Shown here piece by piece: positions 24,747 through 31,982 of a stretch of 33,561 nucleotides of DNA. The translations under genes and the position numbers were made by a program. The stretch is from Actinobacteria bacterium UBA5182. Its GTDB lineage: Bacteria > Actinomycetota > UBA4738. Positions within the stretch are counted from its first letter, which is position 1. Each line of letters opens with the position of its first letter. The notes under the pieces are model-generated. The model made no database searches and was not told where the DNA came from. It saw only the letters and a list, made by a program, of their open reading frames with translations. The DNA is taken from assembly GCA_002413185.1 (NCBI GenBank), contig DHWM01000197.1, positions 2,081-35,641 on the forward strand, read 5' to 3'.

Positions 24747-25756
24747 GTCGAGCTCCCGTCGCTCCAGACGTCGGTCTCCACCAGATCGACCGGCGGCGGC
24801 GGACTGGCTTTCGCCGCCTCCGTGGCTTCGTCCACCTTCCGGAGGGCCTCGACGTCGATGTCCTGGAGCGTCGCGTCGGCGACCCCAAGCTCGGAGAGCC
24901 TGGCGCGGTACAGGGGAACCGGATCGCGCCCCATCCACGACTGGATCTCCTCGGCCGGCCGGTACTTGCCCGGATCGGCGCGCGAATGTCCACCGTGCCG
25001 GTACGTGACCGCCTCGATGAGCGACGGGCCCTGTCCGGAGCGGGCTCGGTCGATGGTCCGGACGGCCACCTCGTAGACGGCGTCGGGGTCGTTGCCGTCC
25101 ACGATGATCGGCTCCAACCCGTATGCGGACGCGCGGTCGGCGGCAGGGTTCGGCACCGCCGTCACTGACCGGATCGGCGTGTACTCCATGTAGAGGTTGT
25201 TCTCGCACACGAACACGACGGGGAGCCGCCATACCGCTCCCAAGTTCAAGGCCTCGTGGAAGGCGCCGATGTTCGTGGCCCCGTCCCCGAAGAAGCACAC
25301 GGCCACCTGCCCCGACCCCCGGGCCTGCGCCGACCAGGCCGCTCCCACGGCGATCGGGAGGTGGGCGCCGACGATGGCGTAGGACCCCATCACGCCGTGC
25401 TCGACGCTGGTGAGGTGCATCGACCCGCCCTTGCCGGCCATCAGGCCGCCCTCTCGCCCGAGGAGCTCGGCCATGACCGGCGTCATCGGAACCCCTCGGG
25501 CCAGGGTGTGAGCGTGGCCCCGGTAGGTGCAGAACGTGTAGTCGTCGGCACGCATGGCAGTGCCGAACCCGGCCGCGATGGCCTCCATGCCGAGCGAGAG
25601 GTGGCTTGTCCCCTTGACCAGGTTCTGCAGGAAGAGGTCGTACGCGCGCTTCTCGAAGGTCCGGATCTCGACGATCGACCGGTACATCGCCAAGCGTGTT
25701 TCCATGTCGATATCGCCGGCCTCGGACCGTCTCTCTCGCGTGCTCGTGTCGCCCAC
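24734..25756 (-). CDS. 2-oxoacid/acetoin dehydrogenase E1 component, alpha subunit
   Basis: This 340-residue subunit has the thiamine-diphosphate motif starting GDG at 157 and ending NN at 187 (FFGDGATNIGAFHEA to VCENN). Also present are KGTSHLSLGMEAIAAGFGTAM, CTYRGHAHTLARGVPMTPVMAELLG, GKGGSMHLTSVEHGVMGSYAIVGAHLPIAVGAA and EAVTYRHGGHSRADPGKYRP. This pattern fits pyruvate, acetoin or branched-chain 2-oxoacid dehydrogenase E1, with acetoin-type resemblance in the GRTG/KGGSMH region. The substrate is unproven. GTG 25756 has GGAGGG six bases upstream. It follows the M24 gene by about 37 bases, probably in one transcript. Confidence 0.92.
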   Translation of the reverse strand: MGDTSTRERRSEAGDIDMETRLAMYRSIVEIRTFEKRAYDLFLQNLVKGTSHLSLGMEAIAAGFGTAMRADDYTFCTYRGHAHTLARGVPMTPVMAELLGREGGLMAGKGGSMHLTSVEHGVMGSYAIVGAHLPIAVGAAWSAQARGSGQVAVCFFGDGATNIGAFHEALNLGAVWRLPVVFVCENNLYMEYTPIRSVTAVPNPAADRASAYGLEPIIVDGNDPDAVYEVAVRTIDRARSGQGPSLIEAVTYRHGGHSRADPGKYRPAEEIQSWMGRDPVPLYRARLSELGVADATLQDIDVEALRKVDEATEAAKASPPPPVDLVETDVWSDGSSTWRN

Positions 25757-25792
25757 TGTTCCCTCCGCTCGTGGATCGGCCGCCCGATCCGG

Positions 25793-27043
25793 TCAGTAGC
25801 GGTTCGCCACCATCAGCTCCTCCGCCGGAAAGAGCGTGAGCAGCTGGGGCCCGTCCGCCGTGACCACGATCTCCTCTTCGATTCGCGCCGCGGAGTGGCC
25901 GTCGTCGGCCGGGCAGTACGTTTCCAGCGCGAACACCATGCCCTCCTGCAGCTCGACGGGGTGCTGCAGCGAGTTCAGGCGGCTGAAGATGGGCCGCTCG
26001 TGCAGGGCCAGCCCGAGGCCGTGGCCGAACTGCAGCCCGAACGCCTCCATCTCGTCGGCGAACCCGAACTCCTGCGCCTCCGGCCACACCCGGACGATCT
26101 CGTCGGTGCTCACCCCGGGCTTCACCAGCGCGATGGCGGCGTCCATCCACTCCCGGGCCCGCGCGTACGCATCCCGCTGGCTCTGTGTGGCCCGCCCGAC
26201 ACTGAACGTCCGGTAGTAGCACGTCCGGTAGCCGTTGTACGAGTGGATGATGTCGAAGAACGCCTGGTCGCCGGGGCGGATCATCCGGTCCGAGAAGATG
26301 TGGGGGTGCGGGCTGCACCGTTCGCCGGAGATCGCGTTCACGCCCTCCACGTCGTCGGAGCCCATCTCGTACAGGCGCTTGTTCACCAGCGCGACGATGT
26401 CGTTCTCGCGGATGCCCGGCTTCAGGGCCTCGTAGATCATGTGGTAGACGCCGTCCACCATGGAGGCGGCCATGGACAGCAGCGTGATCTCGTCGTTCGA
26501 CTTGATCATGCGGGCGTCCAGCATGGTCTGCTGCGCGTCGCGAACCTCCAGGCCGAGCGCTTGGAGCTCGAACACCATGGGCAGCTCCGCGATGTCCAGG
26601 CCGAGCGGCTCGTGCGCCACGCCGTTCTCCTCGAGGACCGCCTTGACCTCGCGCGCCGTGCTGGCGAAGAAGCCGGCCTCGGGCGCGACGGAGCCGCGAA
26701 GACCGGTCATCCCGGCTCGCGAGTTCTCCGGCGCCAGCCACGGCGAGTGCAGGCGGTGGGCCTTCGCCGCCGAGCCGAAGTCCCACAGCACGGGCGGGCC
26801 GGTCCGCGTCAGCAAGGCGAACCGCATGAGTTTGTCGCGGGCCCACTCGCCGATGTTCGTGCTGGTCAGGTACCGGATGTTGTTCATGTCGAAGCAGAGC
26901 ACGGCGCCCAAATCCGACTGCTCGAGGGCGTGACGGGCCCGGCCCAGCCGGTAGGCGCGCAGCCGGTCGAAGTCGACCCGAGCCTCGAAGTCGACGTTCA
27001 TGCCGCCGGGGGCGGGGATGGAGGTCTGGGCGAACTCGTTCAC
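25793..27043 (-). CDS. M24-family (creatinase/aminopeptidase fold) enzyme with altered metal site
   Basis: This 416-residue protein has an N-terminal creatinase-like domain (DMNNIRYLTSTNIGEWARDKLM, then PPVLWDFGSAAKAH) and a C-terminal pita-bread M24 domain from about residue 180. Of the five canonical metal ligands, D264 (FFDIIHSYNG), H341 (FGHGLGLALHERP), E374 (FALETY) and E389 (ARIEEEIVV) are present. The second aspartate, eleven residues after the first, is C275 (GYRTCYYRTF). M24 members include aminopeptidases, prolidase, creatinase, ectoine hydrolase and DMSP lyase DddP, so peptidase activity should not be assumed. GTG 27043 gives the full N-terminus. ATG 27001 is shorter and has no ribosome site. 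First gene of the cluster with an operator and a TTGACA upstream. Confidence 0.87.
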   Translation of the reverse strand: MNEFAQTSIPAPGGMNVDFEARVDFDRLRAYRLGRARHALEQSDLGAVLCFDMNNIRYLTSTNIGEWARDKLMRFALLTRTGPPVLWDFGSAAKAHRLHSPWLAPENSRAGMTGLRGSVAPEAGFFASTAREVKAVLEENGVAHEPLGLDIAELPMVFELQALGLEVRDAQQTMLDARMIKSNDEITLLSMAASMVDGVYHMIYEALKPGIRENDIVALVNKRLYEMGSDDVEGVNAISGERCSPHPHIFSDRMIRPGDQAFFDIIHSYNGYRTCYYRTFSVGRATQSQRDAYARAREWMDAAIALVKPGVSTDEIVRVWPEAQEFGFADEMEAFGLQFGHGLGLALHERPIFSRLNSLQHPVELQEGMVFALETYCPADDGHSAARIEEEIVVTADGPQLLTLFPAEELMVANRY

Positions 27044-27077
27044 GTTCGGCGCTCCGGGTTCGGCGAGGTGATCTGCC

Positions 27078-27091
27078 TGCAAACGTTCGCA
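27078..27091. promoter_or_regulatory. LacI-type operator upstream of the M24-E1 genes
   Basis: TGCAAACGTTCGCA differs from TGCAA-N-CG-N-TTGCA by one base in the right arm. It lies 35 bases upstream of the M24 start and 15 bases downstream of TTGACA, over the expected -10 region. Confidence 0.62.
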
Positions 27092-27112
27092 CCGGGGGCG
27101 AGCACGTGTCAA
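27086..27112 (-). promoter_or_regulatory. candidate promoter of the M24-E1 transcript
   Basis: On the minus strand a consensus TTGACA (27112-27107) is followed after about 17-18 bases by a poor -10 (GAACGT-like, near 27092-27086), which overlaps the operator. The -35 is clear. The -10 is weak and uncertain. About 45 bases remain to the GTG start. Confidence 0.4.
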
Positions 27113-27190
27113 CTCCGAACCTGCACGAATCCGGCCGGTCGGAAATAGGGCCTGGGTCCCGGCTGGTCCCATCCAACCACGAAGTGGATC

Positions 27191-27212
27191 CGGCGGCCCG
27201 CTTGGGCCGCCG
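27191..27212. terminator. 9-bp perfect hairpin in the 27.0-27.4 kb intergenic region
   Basis: CGGCGGCCC (27191-27199) pairs with GGGCCGCCG (27204-27212) around a GCTT tetraloop. It lies in a gap of about 348 bases (27044-27391) that otherwise holds only the M24 operator and promoter. No T-run. It could separate read-through from the plus-strand genes, or mark lost 3' sequence. Confidence 0.35.
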
Positions 27213-27391
27213 TCGACCGTGAGAGGGACCCGCCCTCGCGTTCGACCAGGTGAGGCAACGGCTCGACCTCGGGCTGCCCGGATGGCGCATTCACAGCCAG
27301 ACCATCATCCTGTCCGGCCGTCGTTCGGCCCCATCCAGCCCCTACCATCCTCCGAAGCGAGCGCGATCGAGCTCGGACGAGGGGGAATGCG

Positions 27392-27535
27392 ATGATCGTG
27401 GTCCTGTTCTCCTACGTGATGCGCGACGACGCGAACGTCGAGGAGGAGGCGGCGGCGGCCGATCGGATGTGGTCGATCGTCACGTCGATGCCGGGCTTCA
27501 TCTCGTACAAGGTCAAGAGACTGGGCGGCGCGTGA
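27392..27535 (+). pseudogene. truncated antibiotic-biosynthesis-monooxygenase (ABM)-like protein
   Basis: This 47-codon frame reads MIVVLFSYVMRDDANVEEEA and AADRMWSIVTSMPGFISYK, then seven unrelated residues and a stop. The start and the MPGFISYK strand match the first half of ABM-type ferredoxin-fold domains (about 95 residues). The second half, which carries the rest of the sheet, is missing. GAGGGGG lies eight bases upstream of the ATG, so it may still be translated. Half a domain should not fold alone. Probably a remnant. Confidence 0.55.
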
Positions 27536-27692
27536 GCGTTTCGGCATAGAGAGCGCCGAGAGTGTTCTCCTCTATCCCGAGCTCTCCGGCCCAGCGATCC
27601 CCAGATTCCCAGGGACGAGGATCGGATTTGCAGGCTCGCCCCACCCGCCATAGGCTCCCGACACGGGGCGGCACGAGGGGAAGGAGGCACCA

Positions 27693-27986
27693 ATGGCCAC
27701 GTTCGTCACGTTGGTCAACTGGACCGAGCAGGGGATCCAGAACTACCAGGACACGGTGAAGCGGGCTGAGGCCTTCGAGCAGGTCGTCGGGCAGCACGGA
27801 GGGAAGCTCCGCGAGATCCTGTGGACGATCGGGCCTTACGACATCGTCGCCATCGTGGACGCTCCAGACGACGAGACCGTCACGGCGATCGCGCTCCAGA
27901 CGGGGGCGGGCGGGAACATCCGCACCACGACGCTTCGCGGCTTCAACCGGGACGAGATCGCCGCGATCATCGAAAAGACCCGCTGA
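27693..27986 (+). CDS. GYD domain-containing protein
   Basis: This 97-residue protein fits the GYD family (named for its Gly-Tyr/Pro-Asp motif). It has TFVTLVNWTEQGIQNYQDTVKRAEAFEQVVGQHGGKLREILWTIGPYDIVAIVDAPDDETVTAIALQTGAGGNIRTTTLRGF. The GPYDIVAIVDAPD stretch is the signature, and the ferredoxin-like alpha/beta layout is complete. Function is unknown. The family is common in soil bacteria as a small cytosolic protein. ATG 27693 follows GAAGGAGG closely. Single gene between a truncated ABM fragment and a minus-strand small protein. Confidence 0.9.
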   Translation: MATFVTLVNWTEQGIQNYQDTVKRAEAFEQVVGQHGGKLREILWTIGPYDIVAIVDAPDDETVTAIALQTGAGGNIRTTTLRGFNRDEIAAIIEKTR

Positions 27987-28045
27987 ACGAGAAGCGAGCC
28001 GGGCCGGTCTGCACCCCGCCCCGTGGATCCGGCTCCCCGATCCGC

Positions 28046-28216
28046 TCAGCTCGAGGGTTCCGATTGCTCCGTGTGCGCCGTCAACTCCTTGACGGCCCGG
28101 TCGATCGCGTCCATCAGGCCGCCGTAGCTGCCCTCGTCGTCGGTCCGCCCCTCCTGCTCGTCCGGTGACGCTGACGAGCTGGAAAGGAGCACCCGCCCGA
28201 GCTGCGACATCATCAT
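28046..28216 (-). CDS. small acidic protein of unknown function
   Basis: This 56-residue protein starts MMMSQLGRVLLSSSSASPDE, continues through a charged linker and ends in GGLMDAIDRAVKELTAHTEQ, which should form one amphipathic helix. I recognise no family. The support for coding is the near-perfect ribosome site AAGAGGAGG at proper spacing to the first of three consecutive ATGs at 28216, and a natural start position. The three ATGs make the exact start ambiguous by two codons. Convergent with the GYD gene, with about 60 bases between stops. Confidence 0.5.
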   Translation of the reverse strand: MMMSQLGRVLLSSSSASPDEQEGRTDDEGSYGGLMDAIDRAVKELTAHTEQSEPSS

Positions 28217-28242
28217 CGCGTTCCTCCTCTTTCCTAAGGTCG

Positions 28243-28662
28243 TCACAGGAGGCGGCCACTTGAGCCTGCCGCTTGTCCGGAAGGCCCTTCCCAGAACTCC
28301 TCGGCCCATTCGACCCGCGAGAGACGAAGTCCGGGTCTGCTCGTCGCCCGGTTGGGGGGTGCGGATGCGCCCGTACGTCGACGAGACGCTAGCCCGTCAG
28401 CTCCTGTTCGAGGGGGGTGTGGAAACGCGGGGTAACTCTGACATCGCCGAGCCACTCCCTTATACAGCGCCCGCTCGATCGCCCCGACGTTCGCGTCCCG
28501 CATCCGGGCCCGCGCCGCCAGGAACACCGTCTTCGGATCGGTGGCGTGCAGTCCCACCAGGTCCCGCGCCACCTCGACGACGTCGCCCGCCACCGCCGCC
28601 GTGGCCAGATGGTGTCGAACGCCCAGACGCGCTCGCCGCTGCTCCATCCCCACGCGCCTCAT
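28243..28662 (-). pseudogene. truncated AlkZ/YcaQ-like (HTH_42) winged-helix protein
   Basis: The first 70 codons (28662 to about 28460) resemble the N-terminus of the AlkZ/YcaQ crosslink-repair glycosylase family: RRARLGVRHHLA, VVEVARDLVGLHATDPKTVFLAARARM and VGAIERALY. This is the usual winged-helix entry before the QxQ/QxD catalytic region. Full members are about 350-400 residues. Here the similarity ends after ALYKGVAR, and the remaining codons are low-complexity, Arg/Ser/Gly-rich and unlike the family. The frame ends at 28243. Judged a 3'-deleted remnant. Confidence 0.5.
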
Positions 28663-28834
28663 GGCCGGTCATTCTCCCCGCTGGCCATCCAGTCGAAGGA
28701 GGGTCAGGCCCTCGGCCTTCGGCGAGCTAGCATCTCGCGGTCGGCCATGGGAGAGGAGTTTCGTCCGTGCCCGGTTCGATCACCCGCATGCCCGGCTAGG
28801 ATGGCCCTCGTCGTCGAGGGAAGGGAGATTCGTC

Positions 28835-29599
28835 ATGCCTGACGCGCCGTTGCAGCCGCCGAACCACCCCATCTGGGCCGACCTGGCGTCGCCCGACATC
28901 GAGGCTTCGAAGCAATTCTACGGCGGGCTGTTCGGATGGGAGGCCGAAACCGTCGCGCCGCCCGAGGCGGGTACCTACACCCTGTGGCGCCTGGACGGGA
29001 AGACCGCCGCGGCCATCCAGACCACCATGGACGGCCAGATGCCGCCGGTGTGGCGCGCGTACATCCACGCGGCCGACGCTGCGGCCACCACCGAGAAGGC
29101 ACGCCAGGCCGGCGCCACCATCTTCATGGAACCGATGGACGTGTTCGACAGCGGCCGGCTGGCCTTCTTCGCCGACCCCACCGGTGCCGCGATCGGCCTG
29201 TGGCAGCCCCTGACCATGGCCGGCGCGGAGGTCATGTTCGAACCTGGCTCGCTCGGCTGGATCGAACTGGCCACGACGGACATGGACGCGGCGAAGCGGT
29301 TCTACAAGGACGTTTTCGGCTGGGACTCGCACACGAGCGAGGGCGAGATGCCGTACACGGAATGGCAGCTCGACGGGCGGTCGATCGCCGGAGCGATGAC
29401 GATGGGCCCGCAGATGGAGGGCGTGCCCCCGCACTGGCAGGTGTACTTCTCGGTCGAGGACGTTGACAAGTCGGCCGCCCAGGTCCAGGAGCTCGGCGGA
29501 AGCCTCATGGTTCCTGCGATGGACTTCCCGGGCGGACGATTCGCCATCGTGGGCGACCCTCACGGTTCGACGTTCGGGCTGATGTTCCTGCGGCGCTGA
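28835..29599 (+). CDS. two-domain VOC (glyoxalase-like) family protein
   Basis: This 254-residue protein has two VOC repeats of the Cfp30B type. Domain 1 (about residues 10-125) has IWADLASPDIEASKQFYGGLFGWE and GRLAFFADPTGAAIGLWQP. Domain 2 (about 135-252) has GWIELATTDMDAAKRFYKDVFGWD and GRFAIVGDPHGSTFGLMFL. The FYKDVFGWD and DP(T/H)G motifs recur in both. Mycobacterial Cfp30B has the same layout and its role is unclear. ATG 28835 has AGGGAG nine bases upstream. It is a stand-alone gene, and a third VOC relative in this window. Confidence 0.9.
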   Translation: MPDAPLQPPNHPIWADLASPDIEASKQFYGGLFGWEAETVAPPEAGTYTLWRLDGKTAAAIQTTMDGQMPPVWRAYIHAADAAATTEKARQAGATIFMEPMDVFDSGRLAFFADPTGAAIGLWQPLTMAGAEVMFEPGSLGWIELATTDMDAAKRFYKDVFGWDSHTSEGEMPYTEWQLDGRSIAGAMTMGPQMEGVPPHWQVYFSVEDVDKSAAQVQELGGSLMVPAMDFPGGRFAIVGDPHGSTFGLMFLRR

Positions 29600-29678
29600 C
29601 CTCCTCCGAGACGCGCCTCTCTTGGCGGTGTCTCTCGGGAGCTGGCCCTGTCCCGGGCTGAAGGCTCCCCAAGAGCGG

Positions 29679-30749
29679 TCAACCGGGGAATCGAGCCACG
29701 AAATGGTCGTGGACGCCCTGGCCGTACGCGGTGGGCGTGCCGGCGCTGTAGTCGCTGATCAGGGCCGGCCCGCTCGAGCAGTCCCAGGTGTTCCACGTCC
29801 AGGCGAGGTACCCGATGCCCTGCGTGTCGGCCCATGACATGAGCCCGTCCACGAACCCGTGGGCGCAGTCGTTCTCGCCGAATTCGCCGAGGAGGAGCGG
29901 AGCCTTCCCGGCAACCCCGGCCACCGTGTCGTTCCAGCACGTCTCGCCCGTGCACGCGTTGAAGTTGTACACGTGCCAGGCCGCGACCAGTTGCCCCAGC
30001 GTGTCGATCGGCATGTGGGCTCCCCACTCGATGAGATCGTTCGAGTAGGCCAGGCCGCCCAGCATGATCACGTTCTGGGCGCCGCTGTTTCGAACCGCAT
30101 CGACGAGCTGTTGCATCCCAGCCGCCTTCCAGGTGCCATCGACCAGACAACCGCGGAGCCAGCAGTCCCACGTGATCCCGAAGGGCTCGTTGAAGAGGTC
30201 GAAGAGGATCGCGCGGTCACGCCCGAACCGCTTGGCCACCGAACGCCAGAACGCGGGGGAGTGGTCTGCGTCGGGCATCTGCACCTGGTGATCCGCGGGG
30301 GTCGAGCCTGGGGCCGACCAGTGAAGGTCCAGAATGACGTTCAGGCCGCGGCTCTCCAGACGATGCACGTAGGCCGTCACGGCCTGTCGGTATGTGTGTC
30401 CGCCGTACTGCGGGCTCGGCATGTTGATGCCGAGCCAACAGTCCTCGTTGAGCGGCACCCGCACCGCGTGGACATGCCAGGTCTTCATGACCTGGATGCT
30501 CGGCCCGTCCACCGGACCGTCGAAGATGCCCCAGCCCTGGATGCACGCGTACTCGGTTCCGGAATGGTTCACGCCGTTCAACTGCACGACCTGGTTCTGA
30601 TCGTCGAGGAGCTGGGTGCCGGACACGTGCAAGGAGGGCGCGGTGCTGACGAACGCGGCAGGAGCCGCCGCCGCGGGCGGTCCGCCGATCCCGAGCGCGA
30701 CCAACGCGATCGAGGCAAGCACAGCGACTCCTGGACCGGGTCTCGCCAT
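29679..30749 (-). CDS. secreted GH5-type glycoside hydrolase (cellulase family)
   Basis: This 356-residue secreted enzyme has a Sec signal peptide ending near PAAAAPAAF. The GH5 (beta/alpha)8 barrel shows VVQLNGVNHSGTEYACIQG, HAVRVPLNEDCWLG, LNVILDLHWSAPG, the acid/base glutamate in LFDLFNEPF (E188), LGGLAYSNDL, WHVYNFNAC and the nucleophile glutamate in LLLGEFGEND (E289), followed by WTWNTWD. It should hydrolyse a beta-glycan (cellulose, mannan or similar) outside the cell by a retaining mechanism. The exact substrate is unknown. There is no carbohydrate-binding module. ATG 30749 sits right after AGGAGGA, too close for optimal initiation. An in-frame ATG at 30791 would add 14 residues. Six cysteines in the mature part suggest disulfides. 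Confidence 0.9.
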   Translation of the reverse strand: MARPGPGVAVLASIALVALGIGGPPAAAAPAAFVSTAPSLHVSGTQLLDDQNQVVQLNGVNHSGTEYACIQGWGIFDGPVDGPSIQVMKTWHVHAVRVPLNEDCWLGINMPSPQYGGHTYRQAVTAYVHRLESRGLNVILDLHWSAPGSTPADHQVQMPDADHSPAFWRSVAKRFGRDRAILFDLFNEPFGITWDCWLRGCLVDGTWKAAGMQQLVDAVRNSGAQNVIMLGGLAYSNDLIEWGAHMPIDTLGQLVAAWHVYNFNACTGETCWNDTVAGVAGKAPLLLGEFGENDCAHGFVDGLMSWADTQGIGYLAWTWNTWDCSSGPALISDYSAGTPTAYGQGVHDHFVARFPG

Positions 30750-30856
30750 TCCTCCTACGCTCCCCTTTCGGGCCGTGATCACCGCTATCATCCCGGCTCA
30801 GCTGCGGGAAGACCAGCGCCGGCCGCCTTATCGCCGTCAGTTGGCGCGTCACGCAG

Positions 30857-31863
30857 TCAGCGGACGCACTGGAGCTTCGGCCGGCGGCCGCCGATCAGCC
30901 ATTCGGTCAGATAGACGTTGCCCTGGCTGTCCGCGGCGATGGCGTGAGGGCTGTTCAGGACCTCTGGACGCAGCGTGGGCGACCGAACCGGCTCGCCGGC
31001 TGGGCCTTCCGCATTCGGCCAGCCGGGTTTCGACGGCGCGGCGGCGTCTTCGAACAGGCGTGTCACCACTCGGTCTGCGCGGTCAAGGACGGTGATCCGC
31101 GGCGGCTTGAACTCGACGACGAAGAGCAGGTCGTCGATGGGGCAGAACGCGGTCGGCGAGGCGAGTTCGCCTTCGCCGACCACTCGCTTGAACACGCCAT
31201 CGAGGTCGTAGACCTGGACGCGCCCGTTCGATCGGCGATCCAGAGCTCCGCCTCGTCGCCGCGGCGGTCGATGAAGACGGCGTGCGGCCGATCGAACCTA
31301 CCGGCGCCCTCCTCGCCGGTGAGCGTGGAGATCTGCCGGCCGTCGGCTGAGAAGCGGTGAACCAGGCTCGACCCATAGCCGTCAGAGACCCAGATGTCGC
31401 CCCTGCCGTCGAACCGCGGCTCGTCCACGGCGACGTTCGTCGGGCAGTAAGCGCCACCGGCCTCGTAGGCGGCATGCGTGGGACGCGGAAGCGACATGAC
31501 GGTCGTGCCGTCGAGCGCGACCTTGACGACCGCAGCCCCCCTGTCGTCAGGCGCGGCCTTGTACTCGGCATGCGGCCGCATCTTCATGGTGGCGTCGGAT
31601 GCCCAGAGGAACGAGACGCCGTCCTCTACCACCAGGGTGAGCCCGTGTGCCTCGTCCAGTCCGCAGGGGACCGTTCTGCGGAGTTCACCCTCGAGCGAAA
31701 AGCACACCAGAGCGGGGTCGGAGGGGTGAAATGTGACCACCTCGTCCTCCGGAGTGACCACCATGCCCGCGTGCGGCCATGCGCGCCGCGTTTCGGGATC
31801 GTCGGGGAATCGTCCCCAGTCGTCGATCCACTCCCACTCGTAGCCAGCGACCTGGGTCGTCAC
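30857..31863 (-). pseudogene. NHL/six-bladed beta-propeller protein with one frameshift near 31222
   Basis: The 5' frame begins at GTG 31863 (TTQVAGYEWEWIDDWGRFP) and contains NHL-type blades: PHAGMVVTPEDEVVTFHPSD, EAHGLTLVVED, GRGDIWVSDGYGSSLVHRFSADG and RFDRPHAVFIDRRGDEAELWIADR. It then leaves the family after ADRTGA. The continuation NGRVQVYDLDGVFKRVVGEGELASP through NSPHAIAADSQGNVYLTEW lies one base out of frame and ends at 30857. Adding one base near 31222 restores a normal propeller of about 335 residues. NHL propellers usually bind ligands or peptides or act as lyases. No signal peptide is visible. AAGGAGG lies nine bases upstream of GTG, and a clear promoter precedes it, so a sequencing indel is a real possibility. 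Confidence 0.72.
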
Positions 31864-31899
31864 GGCGACATTCCTCCTTGCAGGCGTTCGGACGGACCA

Positions 31900-31928
31900 A
31901 TTACAGTCCGGCTCGATCGTTCGCTCAA
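31900..31928 (-). promoter_or_regulatory. promoter of the NHL beta-propeller gene
   Basis: On the minus strand TTGAGC (31928-31923) and TGTAAT (31905-31900) are exactly 17 bases apart, about 37 bases before the GTG start. The -35 box is one base from the -35 of the opposite promoter at 31930. Confidence 0.55.
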
Positions 31929-31929
31929 G

Positions 31930-31958
31930 TTGACGAGGCGGTGGCCGCCAAGTATGCT
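31930..31958 (+). promoter_or_regulatory. promoter of the HARE-HTH/PIN operon, with a possible operator in its spacer
   Basis: TTGACG (31930-31935) and TATGCT (31953-31958) are separated by exactly 17 bases, about 25 bases before the ATG at 31983. The spacer holds the small inverted repeat GGCGG-TGG-CCGCC (31937-31949), a candidate site for autoregulation. Confidence 0.6.
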
Positions 31959-31982
31959 GCATCTCGTCTGAGGTGATGAAGT

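Noticed and set aside
25256..27148. Plus-strand frame of 630 codons opposite the M24 and E1 genes
   Set aside because: Antisense shadow, His/Arg/Asp-rich with no motif. The minus-strand genes have complete domains.
24747..27290. Very long minus-strand frame running into the E1 beta gene
   Set aside because: Upstream of 24746 it is out of phase with the E1 alpha and M24 frames and has Arg/Gly-rich shadow composition.
27513..27620. Minus-strand segment RWAGELGIEENTLGALYAET near 27.5 kb
   Set aside because: A short coding-like string with no recognised domain, antisense to the truncated ABM gene. Insufficient evidence.
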